This document shows, in pieces, positions 15,078 to 22,094 of a DNA stretch of 22,509 bases. Origin of the DNA: Motiliproteus sp963974645 (GTDB taxonomy: Bacteria; Pseudomonadota; Gammaproteobacteria; Pseudomonadales; Balneatricaceae); NCBI GenBank assembly GCA_963974645.1, contig CAXBEA010000065.1:1-22509 (forward strand), given 5' to 3'. A program made the translations under genes and the position numbers. The notes under the pieces were generated by a model. It saw only the letters and a list, made by a program, of their open reading frames with translations, was not told the DNA's origin and ran no database searches. Every line of letters starts with the position of its first letter. Position 1 is the stretch's first letter.

Positions 15078-16085
15078 ATGAAAATCAAAGTGGGTATTAA
15101 CGGTTTTGGGCGAATGGGCCGATTGGCGCTAAGGGCGGCATGGGGCTGGCCAGAGTTCGAATTCGTACACATTAATGATCCAGCAGGAGACGCTGCAACA
15201 CTCGCTCATCTTCTCAATTTTGACTCAGTGCATGGACGCTGGATTCAGGATGCCGCCAGCGATGCACGTGGATTGCTCATTGAGGGTAAATCCATCGCGG
15301 TGACCGGCCATAAAACCATCGCCGAGTGCGACTGGTCGGGCTGCGATTTGGTTATAGAAGCCAGCGGCAAGTTCAAGACAACTGAACTCCTCAATACCTA
15401 TCTGGAACAAGGCGTGAAGAGGGTCGTAGTCACCGCCCCGGTCAAGGAGCCCAACGTGCTGAATGTGGTTATGGGGGTCAACGACGATCTGTACGATCGG
15501 GAAAAGCACCCTGTCGTCACCGCAGCCTCCTGCACCACCAACTGCCTGGCACCCATGGTAAAAGTTATTCATGAAGCGATCGGCATCCGCCACGGAGCCT
15601 TCACCACCATTCACAATATCACCAACACCCAAAGTATTCTTGACCAGCCCCACAAGGACCTGCGTCGTGCCCGCGCCTGCGGCATGTCACTGATCCCGAC
15701 CACCACCGGTTCGGCCACGGCGATCATGGAGATCTATCCAGAACTAAAAGACCGCCTGGATGGCCACGCCGTTCGCGTGCCGCTAGCCAACGCCTCCATC
15801 ACCGATGCCCAGTTTGAATTGGAGCGAGACACCAGTATCGACGAGATCAACGCGCTATTTCGCCAAGCAGCTGAAGGCAGTCTGGCCGGGATCTTCGGTT
15901 ATGAAGAACGCCCGCTTGTTTCCATCGACTACCGCAGTGATAACCGCTCAGGGGTACTGGATGCATCCTTCACCCGCGTGGTCAACGGCACGCTGGTTAA
16001 ACTCTATGCCTGGTACGACAACGAGATGGGTTACGCCACCCGCACCGTCGAACTGGCCCGCAAGATCGCCCTGGCTGGCGTTTAA
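15078..16085 (+). CDS. ArsJ-associated glyceraldehyde-3-phosphate dehydrogenase
   Basis: A 335-residue GAPDH. The Rossmann motif is VGINGFGRMGRLALRAAW, with Asp34 in INDP favouring NAD. Catalytic Cys152 is in ASCTTNC and its partner His179 in TIHN. The C-terminal catalytic segments include NRSGVLDASFTR and WYDNEMGYATR. Its place directly before arsJ marks it as the resistance GAPDH, which uses arsenate in place of phosphate to make 1-arseno-3-phosphoglycerate, the ArsJ substrate. A central glycolytic role is less likely in this context. I prefer the ATG at 15078, since GAGG at 15068-15071 is spaced for it, over the ATG two codons upstream at 15072. Confidence 0.92.
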   Translation: MKIKVGINGFGRMGRLALRAAWGWPEFEFVHINDPAGDAATLAHLLNFDSVHGRWIQDAASDARGLLIEGKSIAVTGHKTIAECDWSGCDLVIEASGKFKTTELLNTYLEQGVKRVVVTAPVKEPNVLNVVMGVNDDLYDREKHPVVTAASCTTNCLAPMVKVIHEAIGIRHGAFTTIHNITNTQSILDQPHKDLRRARACGMSLIPTTTGSATAIMEIYPELKDRLDGHAVRVPLANASITDAQFELERDTSIDEINALFRQAAEGSLAGIFGYEERPLVSIDYRSDNRSGVLDASFTRVVNGTLVKLYAWYDNEMGYATRTVELARKIALAGV

Positions 16086-16112
16086 CAGGTTCGTACGGGA
16101 GAGGAAAACAGG

Positions 16113-17384
16113 ATGACAAAAACAGCTGGGGCAATCACGCCCAACCGCGCTGAAATACGTCAGTATTTGCTGGTTACCGGCAATTATTGGGGCTTCACGC
16201 TGACCGATGGCGCGTTGCGGATGTTGGTCGTGCTGCACTTTCACCAGCTGGGTTATTCACCACTGGCGATTGCCATGCTGTTCCTGTTCTACGAAGTGTT
16301 TGGCGTGGTGACCAATCTCGTGGGAGGCTGGCTAGGTGCAAGGATCGGCCTTAACCGCACCATGAACATCGGTCTGGCTCTGCAAGTCATCGCGCTGCTG
16401 ATGTTAGCCGTACCCGCAGAGATGCTGAGCGTACCCTATGTGATGGCGGCGCAGGCGCTCTCCGGTATAGCTAAAGATCTTAACAAGATGAGCGCCAAAA
16501 GCAGTATCAAACTACTCGCGGGTAACGGCCACCAGAGCACTTTGTACAAATGGGTTGCTATCCTCACCGGTTCGAAAAATGCCCTCAAGGGAGCTGGTTT
16601 TTTCTTGGGCGGATTACTACTGGCTGGGCTTGGTTTCCAGCACTCCCTACAGGCGATGGCGAGTGCCCTGACGCTGGTGCTATTAAGCAGTCTAATCACA
16701 CTGAAAAAAGATCTCGGCAAAGCTAAACAAAAGGCTAAGTTCAGCGAACTCTTCTCCAAGAGCCGAGCGGTCAATATTCTCTCCTCCGCACGGTTGTTTC
16801 TATTCGGTGCAAGGGATGTCTGGTTTGTGGTCGCTTTACCCGTATTTTTGAGCGCCCAGCTAGATTGGAGCCATACCGATGTGGGTGGTTTTCTGGCGCT
16901 GTGGGTCATCGGCTATGGCGTGGTCCAGGCTTTCGCCCCACACCTGGCCGGAAAAAAATCAGGGCAGGTTCCAGATGGTAAGGCCGCCTTTGGCTGGGCT
17001 TTAGTCTTGGCGGTCGTTCCAGCACTGATCGCCTTAGCAATGAACGAGCAATGGTTAAGCCATATGGCCCCAGCATTAAGCCTGGGAACGGAATCTGTGC
17101 TTATTGGCGGATTGCTACTGTTCGGCGTCTTATTTGCCGTCAACTCATCGTTGCACAGTTTTCTGATCGTGTCCTACGCCAAGGAAGACGGCGTGTCGTT
17201 GGATGTAGGTTTTTATTACATGGCCAATGCCATGGGGCGACTGATTGGAACCGTGCTTTCGGGTTGGATATTCCAAGAGTACGGCCTAGCCACATGTCTG
17301 CTGGTTTCTGCAGTGTTTCTGCTTATTGCAGCACTCATCGCCCTGTGGCTTCCGCGACACGCACAAGCCACGTTGGACAAATAA
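16113..17384 (+). CDS. arsJ: ArsJ, MFS exporter of 1-arseno-3-phosphoglycerate
   Basis: A 423-residue major facilitator protein with about 11-12 membrane segments. The ArsJ pattern is visible in YLLVTGNYWGFTLTDGALRM (20-39), in SGIAKDLNKMSAKSSIKLL (about 137-155) with the following Lys-rich loop, and in ARLFLFGARDVWFVVALPVF. In characterised systems it exports the unstable product of GAPDH acting on arsenate, which then breaks down outside the cell, giving arsenate resistance without arsenate reduction. It is last in the operon, 27 bases after the GAPDH gene. A weak hairpin follows its stop. The assignment is supported jointly by sequence and by the adjacent GAPDH. Confidence 0.93.
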   Translation: MTKTAGAITPNRAEIRQYLLVTGNYWGFTLTDGALRMLVVLHFHQLGYSPLAIAMLFLFYEVFGVVTNLVGGWLGARIGLNRTMNIGLALQVIALLMLAVPAEMLSVPYVMAAQALSGIAKDLNKMSAKSSIKLLAGNGHQSTLYKWVAILTGSKNALKGAGFFLGGLLLAGLGFQHSLQAMASALTLVLLSSLITLKKDLGKAKQKAKFSELFSKSRAVNILSSARLFLFGARDVWFVVALPVFLSAQLDWSHTDVGGFLALWVIGYGVVQAFAPHLAGKKSGQVPDGKAAFGWALVLAVVPALIALAMNEQWLSHMAPALSLGTESVLIGGLLLFGVLFAVNSSLHSFLIVSYAKEDGVSLDVGFYYMANAMGRLIGTVLSGWIFQEYGLATCLLVSAVFLLIAALIALWLPRHAQATLDK

Positions 17385-17520
17385 GGCTAAAACCCATTGA
17401 TGGTTTTTGGTTGGCATTTGATCCTACGATATCCTCCAAAATCACTGATACGTCAGCTCGCTTTCAGTAAGCATAAATCAAGACGCGTATGGACGATGAA
17501 AGAGCGTTTTCTGTCGCCGT

Positions 17521-17547
17521 GATAAGTCGCCTGCTTGCGACTTTATC
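17521..17547 (+). other. 10-base-pair bulged hairpin upstream of arrA
   Basis: GATAAGTCGC (17521-17530) pairs with GCGACTT (17537-17543) and ATC (17545-17547), leaving one bulged T at 17544 and a 6-base loop, CTGCTT. There is no following T-run, so it is a structured RNA element or a regulator site rather than a standard terminator. Confidence 0.4.
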
Positions 17548-17611
17548 TAATAGATGAAATAAGGATTTTCAATGACCTTGATCAGTGTTTTTACGTACTA
17601 ACAGGACTATC

Positions 17612-17662
17612 TTTAAGCCTACATTTAGTAATGCTATTAAATAAAACAACTGTTCGAAACAG
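17612..17662 (+). promoter_or_regulatory. possible arr promoter with ArsR-like operator
   Basis: A weak -35 (TTTAAG, 17612-17617) and -10 (TATTAA, 17635-17640) are spaced 17 bases apart. Ten bases beyond lies the inverted repeat CTGTT-CGA-AACAG (17650-17662), which would cover the transcription start. The segment ACTGTTCGAAACA matches ACTGTTCAAACA before arsR apart from one inserted G. The promoter elements are poor matches and only suggestive; the shared repeat is the stronger signal. Confidence 0.4.
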
Positions 17663-17726
17663 GGGGCATGAAATGGCTACCCCTTCAATGTTGAGAGCAT
17701 AAGTGTGCCGGGGAAGGAGTCACCTT

Positions 17727-20270
17727 ATGAATATAAAGGAAAGCATTAACCTATCGAGACGACAGGTGCTTATAGGAACCGGGTCATTGGCACTGGCCTC
17801 CCTTTTTGCACCTAAGGCAATCGTGTTAGCGATGGCCGAGGCGGGGATGATTTATGCCCCCAATACCGGTAAATGGATGGGCACGACCTGTAATGGCTGT
17901 ACTTCTTTTTGCGCTAAGCAGGTCTATATTCAAGACGGTCGAGCACTAAATATCCGCGGCAACGAATTTTCTAAAGTACATGGAAAATCAAGCTGCCCAC
18001 GACAGTACTTGGCGCTACAGGAACTCTACGATCCAGACCGCGTGCGCACTCCAATGCTACGCACCAATCCGGAAAAAGGCCGAGGAATTGATCCCCAGTT
18101 CAAACCAATTAGCTGGGATGAGGCGATCAGCCTTATTGCAGATCAGTTTATGGCCCTGCGCGAGCAGAATGAAACACACCGCTATGTTGCCTTGCGTGGC
18201 CGCTATTCGTATCTCAGCGATGTGCTGATAAAAAACTTTACTCAAGTAATGGGCTCTCCCAATGCGATCACCCACAGCGCACTTTGTGCTGAAGCGGATA
18301 AGTTAGGCAGTTTCTTTACCGAAGGTGATTGGGGTTATCGCCAATACGATATTCAAGATACACGCTACATTCTATCTTTTGGCGTTGATCCACTGAGCGC
18401 AAATCGGCAGGTTTCCTATTACTGCAGCGAGTGGGGCAACACGTTAGACAAGGCACAGGTTGCTATCGTTGATCCCCGTTTTTCAGCATCGGCGGCCAAG
18501 GCGGACGAATGGGTACCGATTAAACCAGGGCAAGATGGGGCATTAGGTCTTGCCCTGGCGCATCAGATCCTGGTGGATGGTGGATGGCATCGACCTTTTG
18601 TCGGTAATTTCACCGATGGTCAGAATCACTTTATTGCCGGACAAGAGGTCGATTCAAATTCTTTCGAAGAGATTCACACTAATGGTTTGGTTGAGTGGTG
18701 GAACATCGCACTGAAAGACTACACCCCCGAGTGGGCTGCAGCGTTATGCGGAATCGATGAGGATCAGATCAGGCGCATTGCGGCCAAATTAATTGATGCT
18801 TCTCCTCGAGTACAAATTTGGCGCTCGCGCGGTGTTCAGATGCAACACCGAGGTAGCTATACCGCCATGGCACTACACGCACTGAATGGCTTGCTCGGTT
18901 CTGTAGATCAAGAGGGAGGGGTCCTAAAGTGGGCCTCAGCGCCAATGGCCAAGATGCCGTCCTTTAAAGAATATGTCGATGAGATCGGTAAGCCCGGCCT
19001 CAAGATGGAAAAAATGGATCGTAGGGGTCGACTTGAGTTCCCTGCGTTGAAAAAAGGAAAGAGTGGAGGTGGCGTAGTGACCAACGCCGTAGCCACCAGT
19101 ATTTTAGAAGCTGACCCCTATGCCCCTGCCTTCGTATTGGGTTATCACAATAACTTCACTTTTTCAGCCCCAGGCGGACAGCATTGGGAAGAAGCCTTGA
19201 AAAAGGTGCCCTTTGTAGCCCACTTAACCACCAATATTAGTGAGTTCAGCTGGTATTCCGATCTGATTCTGCCGGCACCACATTTTATGTTCGAACGTTG
19301 GGGGATACAAAAGACCGCAGGAAACCGTTTCACGCAGGTTTCAATTACCCAGCCTGTTGTAAAACCTTTGGGTGAAGCGATTGAGGATGAATGCGGCGTT
19401 CCTTGGTTGATTGCTAACGAGCTGGCCAAACGAGGCTTTGAGAATCCGCTTAATTATTTGAAGAATGAATTTAAAGATCCTGAAACCGGTAAATCCCCTA
19501 CAACGCCTGTCGAGCTGGCTATGTACGCCACCAAAATTCTAACGCAACCGTTGTGGGATCCTGCCCAATATAAAGAAGGTGACCATTTCACCGGGTGGAA
19601 AGATTTTCTTGAAAAGGGGGTCTGGAACTCCAAGCCGTATGCTTTCCGAAAACGCTGGAGTCAAATGAAAACGGTCACCAATAAATTTGAGTTCTATAGC
19701 GAAACGATGAAGCTAGCATTAGAGAAGCACGGCAAGAAACATCATACCGACCCCGATGGGGTAATGAAGGCGACCGGCTATCTAGCAAGAGGTGAGCTGG
19801 CCTTTATACCCCATTACGAAGAACCGTTCCGGTACGGTGACGAGCAGACTTACCCTCTTTTGTTTGTGGATCATAAATCTCGCCTTAGCCGAGAAGGACG
19901 CTCAGCCAACAATCCGTGGTATCAGAATAATTTGGATATCGACCCGGGTGCACGAAAAAATGCTGACGTGGCCAAGCTCAATCCTATCGATGCTGAAAAA
20001 CTGGGGATACAAGACGGCGATCCGATTCGGATCACTTCCATTCAGGGCAGTATCACTTGTGAAGCATCGTTATTTGAAGGTGTAAGGCCCGGAACTGTTG
20101 CCAAAGCTTTTGGCCAAGGTCACTGGGCTTACGGACGCGTTGCCGCACGTCAATTTGGCAAGGAAGCGTTGGGAGGCAACAACAATGAACTGCTGCCATC
20201 CGCCTACGAACACTTATCAGGATCCTCTGCTTTTTATGGGCAGATAGGGGTCCGGGTAGAGAAGGTATAG
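17727..20270 (+). CDS. arrA: respiratory arsenate reductase, molybdopterin catalytic subunit
   Basis: An 847-residue DMSO-reductase-family enzyme that reduces arsenate to arsenite in the periplasm as a terminal electron acceptor. A Tat signal (SRRQVLIGTGSLALASLF, 10-27) leads export. The [4Fe-4S] cysteines are Cys55, 58, 62 and 90 (C-x2-C-x3-C-x27-C). LRGRYSY (156-162) and SHSALCAEADKLG contain Arg159, Tyr160, His183, the probable Mo-ligand Cys187, Lys192 and, further on, Tyr204. These correspond at a constant offset to residues I recall from the Shewanella ANA-3 ArrA active site. The RGRY motif and the roughly 850-residue length favour ArrA over the related arsenite oxidase ArxA, and no arx-type companion genes are present. 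I chose the ATG at 17727 for its GGGAAGGAG site. It is followed by arrB after 11 bases. Confidence 0.88.
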   Translation: MNIKESINLSRRQVLIGTGSLALASLFAPKAIVLAMAEAGMIYAPNTGKWMGTTCNGCTSFCAKQVYIQDGRALNIRGNEFSKVHGKSSCPRQYLALQELYDPDRVRTPMLRTNPEKGRGIDPQFKPISWDEAISLIADQFMALREQNETHRYVALRGRYSYLSDVLIKNFTQVMGSPNAITHSALCAEADKLGSFFTEGDWGYRQYDIQDTRYILSFGVDPLSANRQVSYYCSEWGNTLDKAQVAIVDPRFSASAAKADEWVPIKPGQDGALGLALAHQILVDGGWHRPFVGNFTDGQNHFIAGQEVDSNSFEEIHTNGLVEWWNIALKDYTPEWAAALCGIDEDQIRRIAAKLIDASPRVQIWRSRGVQMQHRGSYTAMALHALNGLLGSVDQEGGVLKWASAPMAKMPSFKEYVDEIGKPGLKMEKMDRRGRLEFPALKKGKSGGGVVTNAVATSILEADPYAPAFVLGYHNNFTFSAPGGQHWEEALKKVPFVAHLTTNISEFSWYSDLILPAPHFMFERWGIQKTAGNRFTQVSITQPVVKPLGEAIEDECGVPWLIANELAKRGFENPLNYLKNEFKDPETGKSPTTPVELAMYATKILTQPLWDPAQYKEGDHFTGWKDFLEKGVWNSKPYAFRKRWSQMKTVTNKFEFYSETMKLALEKHGKKHHTDPDGVMKATGYLARGELAFIPHYEEPFRYGDEQTYPLLFVDHKSRLSREGRSANNPWYQNNLDIDPGARKNADVAKLNPIDAEKLGIQDGDPIRITSIQGSITCEASLFEGVRPGTVAKAFGQGHWAYGRVAARQFGKEALGGNNNELLPSAYEHLSGSSAFYGQIGVRVEKV

Positions 20271-20281
20271 GAGATTAGACA

Positions 20282-20983
20282 ATGCGATACGGAATGGTAA
20301 TTGATCAACAAAAGTGCGTGGGATGCTCCGGCTGCGTCTTTGGCTGCAAGGCGGAAAACCATACGACCGACGATATTAACTGGTGTGACAAAATAATCAC
20401 TACCAGTGGCAAGTACCCAGACGTGCAGTTCGAGTACATCTCCACCATGTGCAACCATTGTGACAATGCGCCCTGTGTCAAAGGCTGTCCGACCCAAGCG
20501 ATGCATAAGGGGGAAGGAGGGCTAACCCTTCATGACCCCGATAAATGCATAGGCTGTAAGGCCTGTATAGTGAACTGCCCCTATGGGGTCATTAGCTTCA
20601 ACTGGGAAAAACCCCACCAGCGCTGGCAGGAAGATACCGGCATTGCCGCAGGCAGTTTTACTCCAGCAGCAATGCTAAAGGAAACAGGCGGCGATGGCAG
20701 CCCGCATAGCAACCCTGAGTCAGCTGGCTCATACCCGTCTATGCGATCTCGAGGGACTGTAGAAAAATGTACCTTCTGTACCCATCGCCTCAAAGTCGGA
20801 CTTAATCCCGCTTGCGTGGAAGCGTGCCCATCAGGGGCAAGAGTGGTGGGTGATCTCGATGACCCTGCCAGTGACGTGTCTCGATTAATTAAAAAGTACG
20901 ATGGCAAGCCATTACGTCCTGAGCTTGGAACAGGCGCCAAAGTGTTCTACATCCGCAGTTACACGCCCGCGCGCCGTACATAG
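20282..20983 (+). CDS. arrB: respiratory arsenate reductase iron-sulfur subunit
   Basis: A 233-residue ferredoxin-like subunit passing electrons to ArrA. Sixteen cysteines form four [4Fe-4S] sets: Cys12/15/18/22, Cys57/60/65/69, Cys89/92/95/99 and Cys163/166/178/182. The start MRYGMVIDQQKCVGC and the middle TMCNHCDNAPCVKGCPTQAM closely resemble ArrB of Shewanella ANA-3, as does the length of about 234. No signal peptide is visible, as expected if it is exported with the Tat-bearing ArrA. It is encoded 11 bases after arrA, with GGAG before the start, and 12 bases before the membrane subunit. Related polysulfide or tetrathionate reductase subunits are similar, but the pairing fixes the call. 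Confidence 0.9.
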   Translation: MRYGMVIDQQKCVGCSGCVFGCKAENHTTDDINWCDKIITTSGKYPDVQFEYISTMCNHCDNAPCVKGCPTQAMHKGEGGLTLHDPDKCIGCKACIVNCPYGVISFNWEKPHQRWQEDTGIAAGSFTPAAMLKETGGDGSPHSNPESAGSYPSMRSRGTVEKCTFCTHRLKVGLNPACVEACPSGARVVGDLDDPASDVSRLIKKYDGKPLRPELGTGAKVFYIRSYTPARRT

Positions 20984-20995
20984 GAGAATGGAATC

Positions 20996-22036
20996 ATGAA
21001 TACCAACACATCTAGCCGATTACTCCTGGCTCTTTCTGCGATTGGGTTGCTGTTCGGTGGCTTCTCTGCTGTAGAGGAGTTGTTTATACAGCCGTCGTTT
21101 ATGACCAATGACGGGCTCGTTTGGACTCTGCCATTGGTGACCTATATCTTTTTAGCGCTGGCAAGCACCGGTGTTTCGATCGTGATGGCCAGCGCTGAGC
21201 TAACCGGCAATGAAGCCGTAAACGAGCATAAACCTGTGTTATTGATAGCTGCGCTATCATTGCTGGTCGGCGCTTTTGCAGCGCTTGCCACGGAGATGGG
21301 CTCACCATTAAACGTGTTTTGGCTACTACTAAGTCCGAACCTGAGTTCTCCAATCTGGTGGATGGGAACACTCTACTCAATCGAGCTAGCGCTGCTAAGC
21401 ATCAAGCTATTTACTCTTCTCAGCGGGAAAGAACAGGGGCGAGGTCACATACTGACCATCGCCACTCTGGCGGTTGCCGTTTTGGCGGCACTCGTTCTTG
21501 GTAGTGTGTTCGGAACTGTGACCGGACGTGAAGGCTTTAGTGGGCTAGATGCGTCACTGCTTACGCTACTTTGTGCCCTAACTAGTGGGGTAGTTTTGGT
21601 GCCTTTGCTAGTAAACAGCACTGCGCGCCATTCAATGCTTCAACCTGGGCGTATTTTGATCGGCGCGCTCAGTTTGTTGCTGGTCGTTAAGTATGTCTAT
21701 CTGGTTCGTGGCAGCGTACCTAGCGAGGTGAGCTGGGTTGCTCTATGGATGCCGATACTTATGATCGGTGCATTAGCCAGCTACCGGGCTATGCCCGTTA
21801 TAGCCGCCTTGATTGCGATGCCCGCATTACTGTTTATTGAGCTCAGTTTTGTCATCCAAGGTCAGTTGCTAGTTTTGGGACCAAAGCAGACCTGGCTAGG
21901 CTCATTGCAAAGCTATGCTCCCAACATGGCTGAAATGGGGATCCTGGCATTTGGCTGTTCAGTTGCTTACCTCTGTTACTTTGTGCTCAGTAGAATACTT
22001 GAACTGAAAAACAAAAGGCTAAACAGCCCCGCATGA
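20996..22036 (+). CDS. arrC: NrfD/PsrC-like membrane subunit of the arsenate reductase
   Basis: A 346-residue membrane protein with eight to ten hydrophobic segments, of the NrfD/PsrC type that oxidises quinol and passes electrons to the FeS subunit. Visible signs are the start SRLLLALSAIGLLFGGFSAV, a polar/aromatic loop with EELFIQPSFMTNDGLVWTLP, and the segment LATEMGSPLNVFWLLLSPNLSSPIWWMGTLYS, in which the MGSP and SSPIWWM motifs fit NrfD-like proteins. Shewanella-type arr loci lack this subunit and use a tetraheme cytochrome, so here quinol oxidation is probably direct. It follows arrB after 12 bases, with TAGGAG before the ATG, and ends just before a strong hairpin terminator. No TorD-like chaperone gene (arrD) follows within the window. 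Confidence 0.85.
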   Translation: MNTNTSSRLLLALSAIGLLFGGFSAVEELFIQPSFMTNDGLVWTLPLVTYIFLALASTGVSIVMASAELTGNEAVNEHKPVLLIAALSLLVGAFAALATEMGSPLNVFWLLLSPNLSSPIWWMGTLYSIELALLSIKLFTLLSGKEQGRGHILTIATLAVAVLAALVLGSVFGTVTGREGFSGLDASLLTLLCALTSGVVLVPLLVNSTARHSMLQPGRILIGALSLLLVVKYVYLVRGSVPSEVSWVALWMPILMIGALASYRAMPVIAALIAMPALLFIELSFVIQGQLLVLGPKQTWLGSLQSYAPNMAEMGILAFGCSVAYLCYFVLSRILELKNKRLNSPA

Positions 22037-22057
22037 AAATAAATAGGCACTTAGATG

Positions 22058-22094
22058 CAGCCCCGGTTTGAAGAGGACTGGGGCTGTTTGTCTT
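22058..22094 (+). terminator. intrinsic terminator of arrABC
   Basis: CAGCCCC (22058-22064) pairs with GGGGCTG (22080-22086). The stem can extend inward by G-U, G-C and U-A pairs around a 9-base loop. The hairpin is followed by TTTGTCTT (22087-22094), and it begins 22 bases after the arrC stop. A second copy of the left arm at 22021-22030 could compete for pairing. Confidence 0.8.

Larger units (their letters stand above)
17385..17726 (+). other. intergenic region between arsJ and arrA
   Basis: These 342 bases contain no gene. They hold a weak AAAAC-CCA/TGG-TTTTT hairpin just after arsJ (about 17389-17407) that could end the ars transcript, a stronger bulged hairpin at 17521-17547, a possible promoter at 17612-17640 and an operator-like inverted repeat at 17650-17662. 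Separate transcription of arrABC is therefore likely, with some read-through from arsJ possible. Confidence 0.5.

Noticed and set aside
16436..16909. 157-codon minus-strand open frame within arsJ
   Set aside because: It is antisense to a well-supported membrane transporter gene and has no recognisable domain, so it is a shadow of arsJ codon usage.
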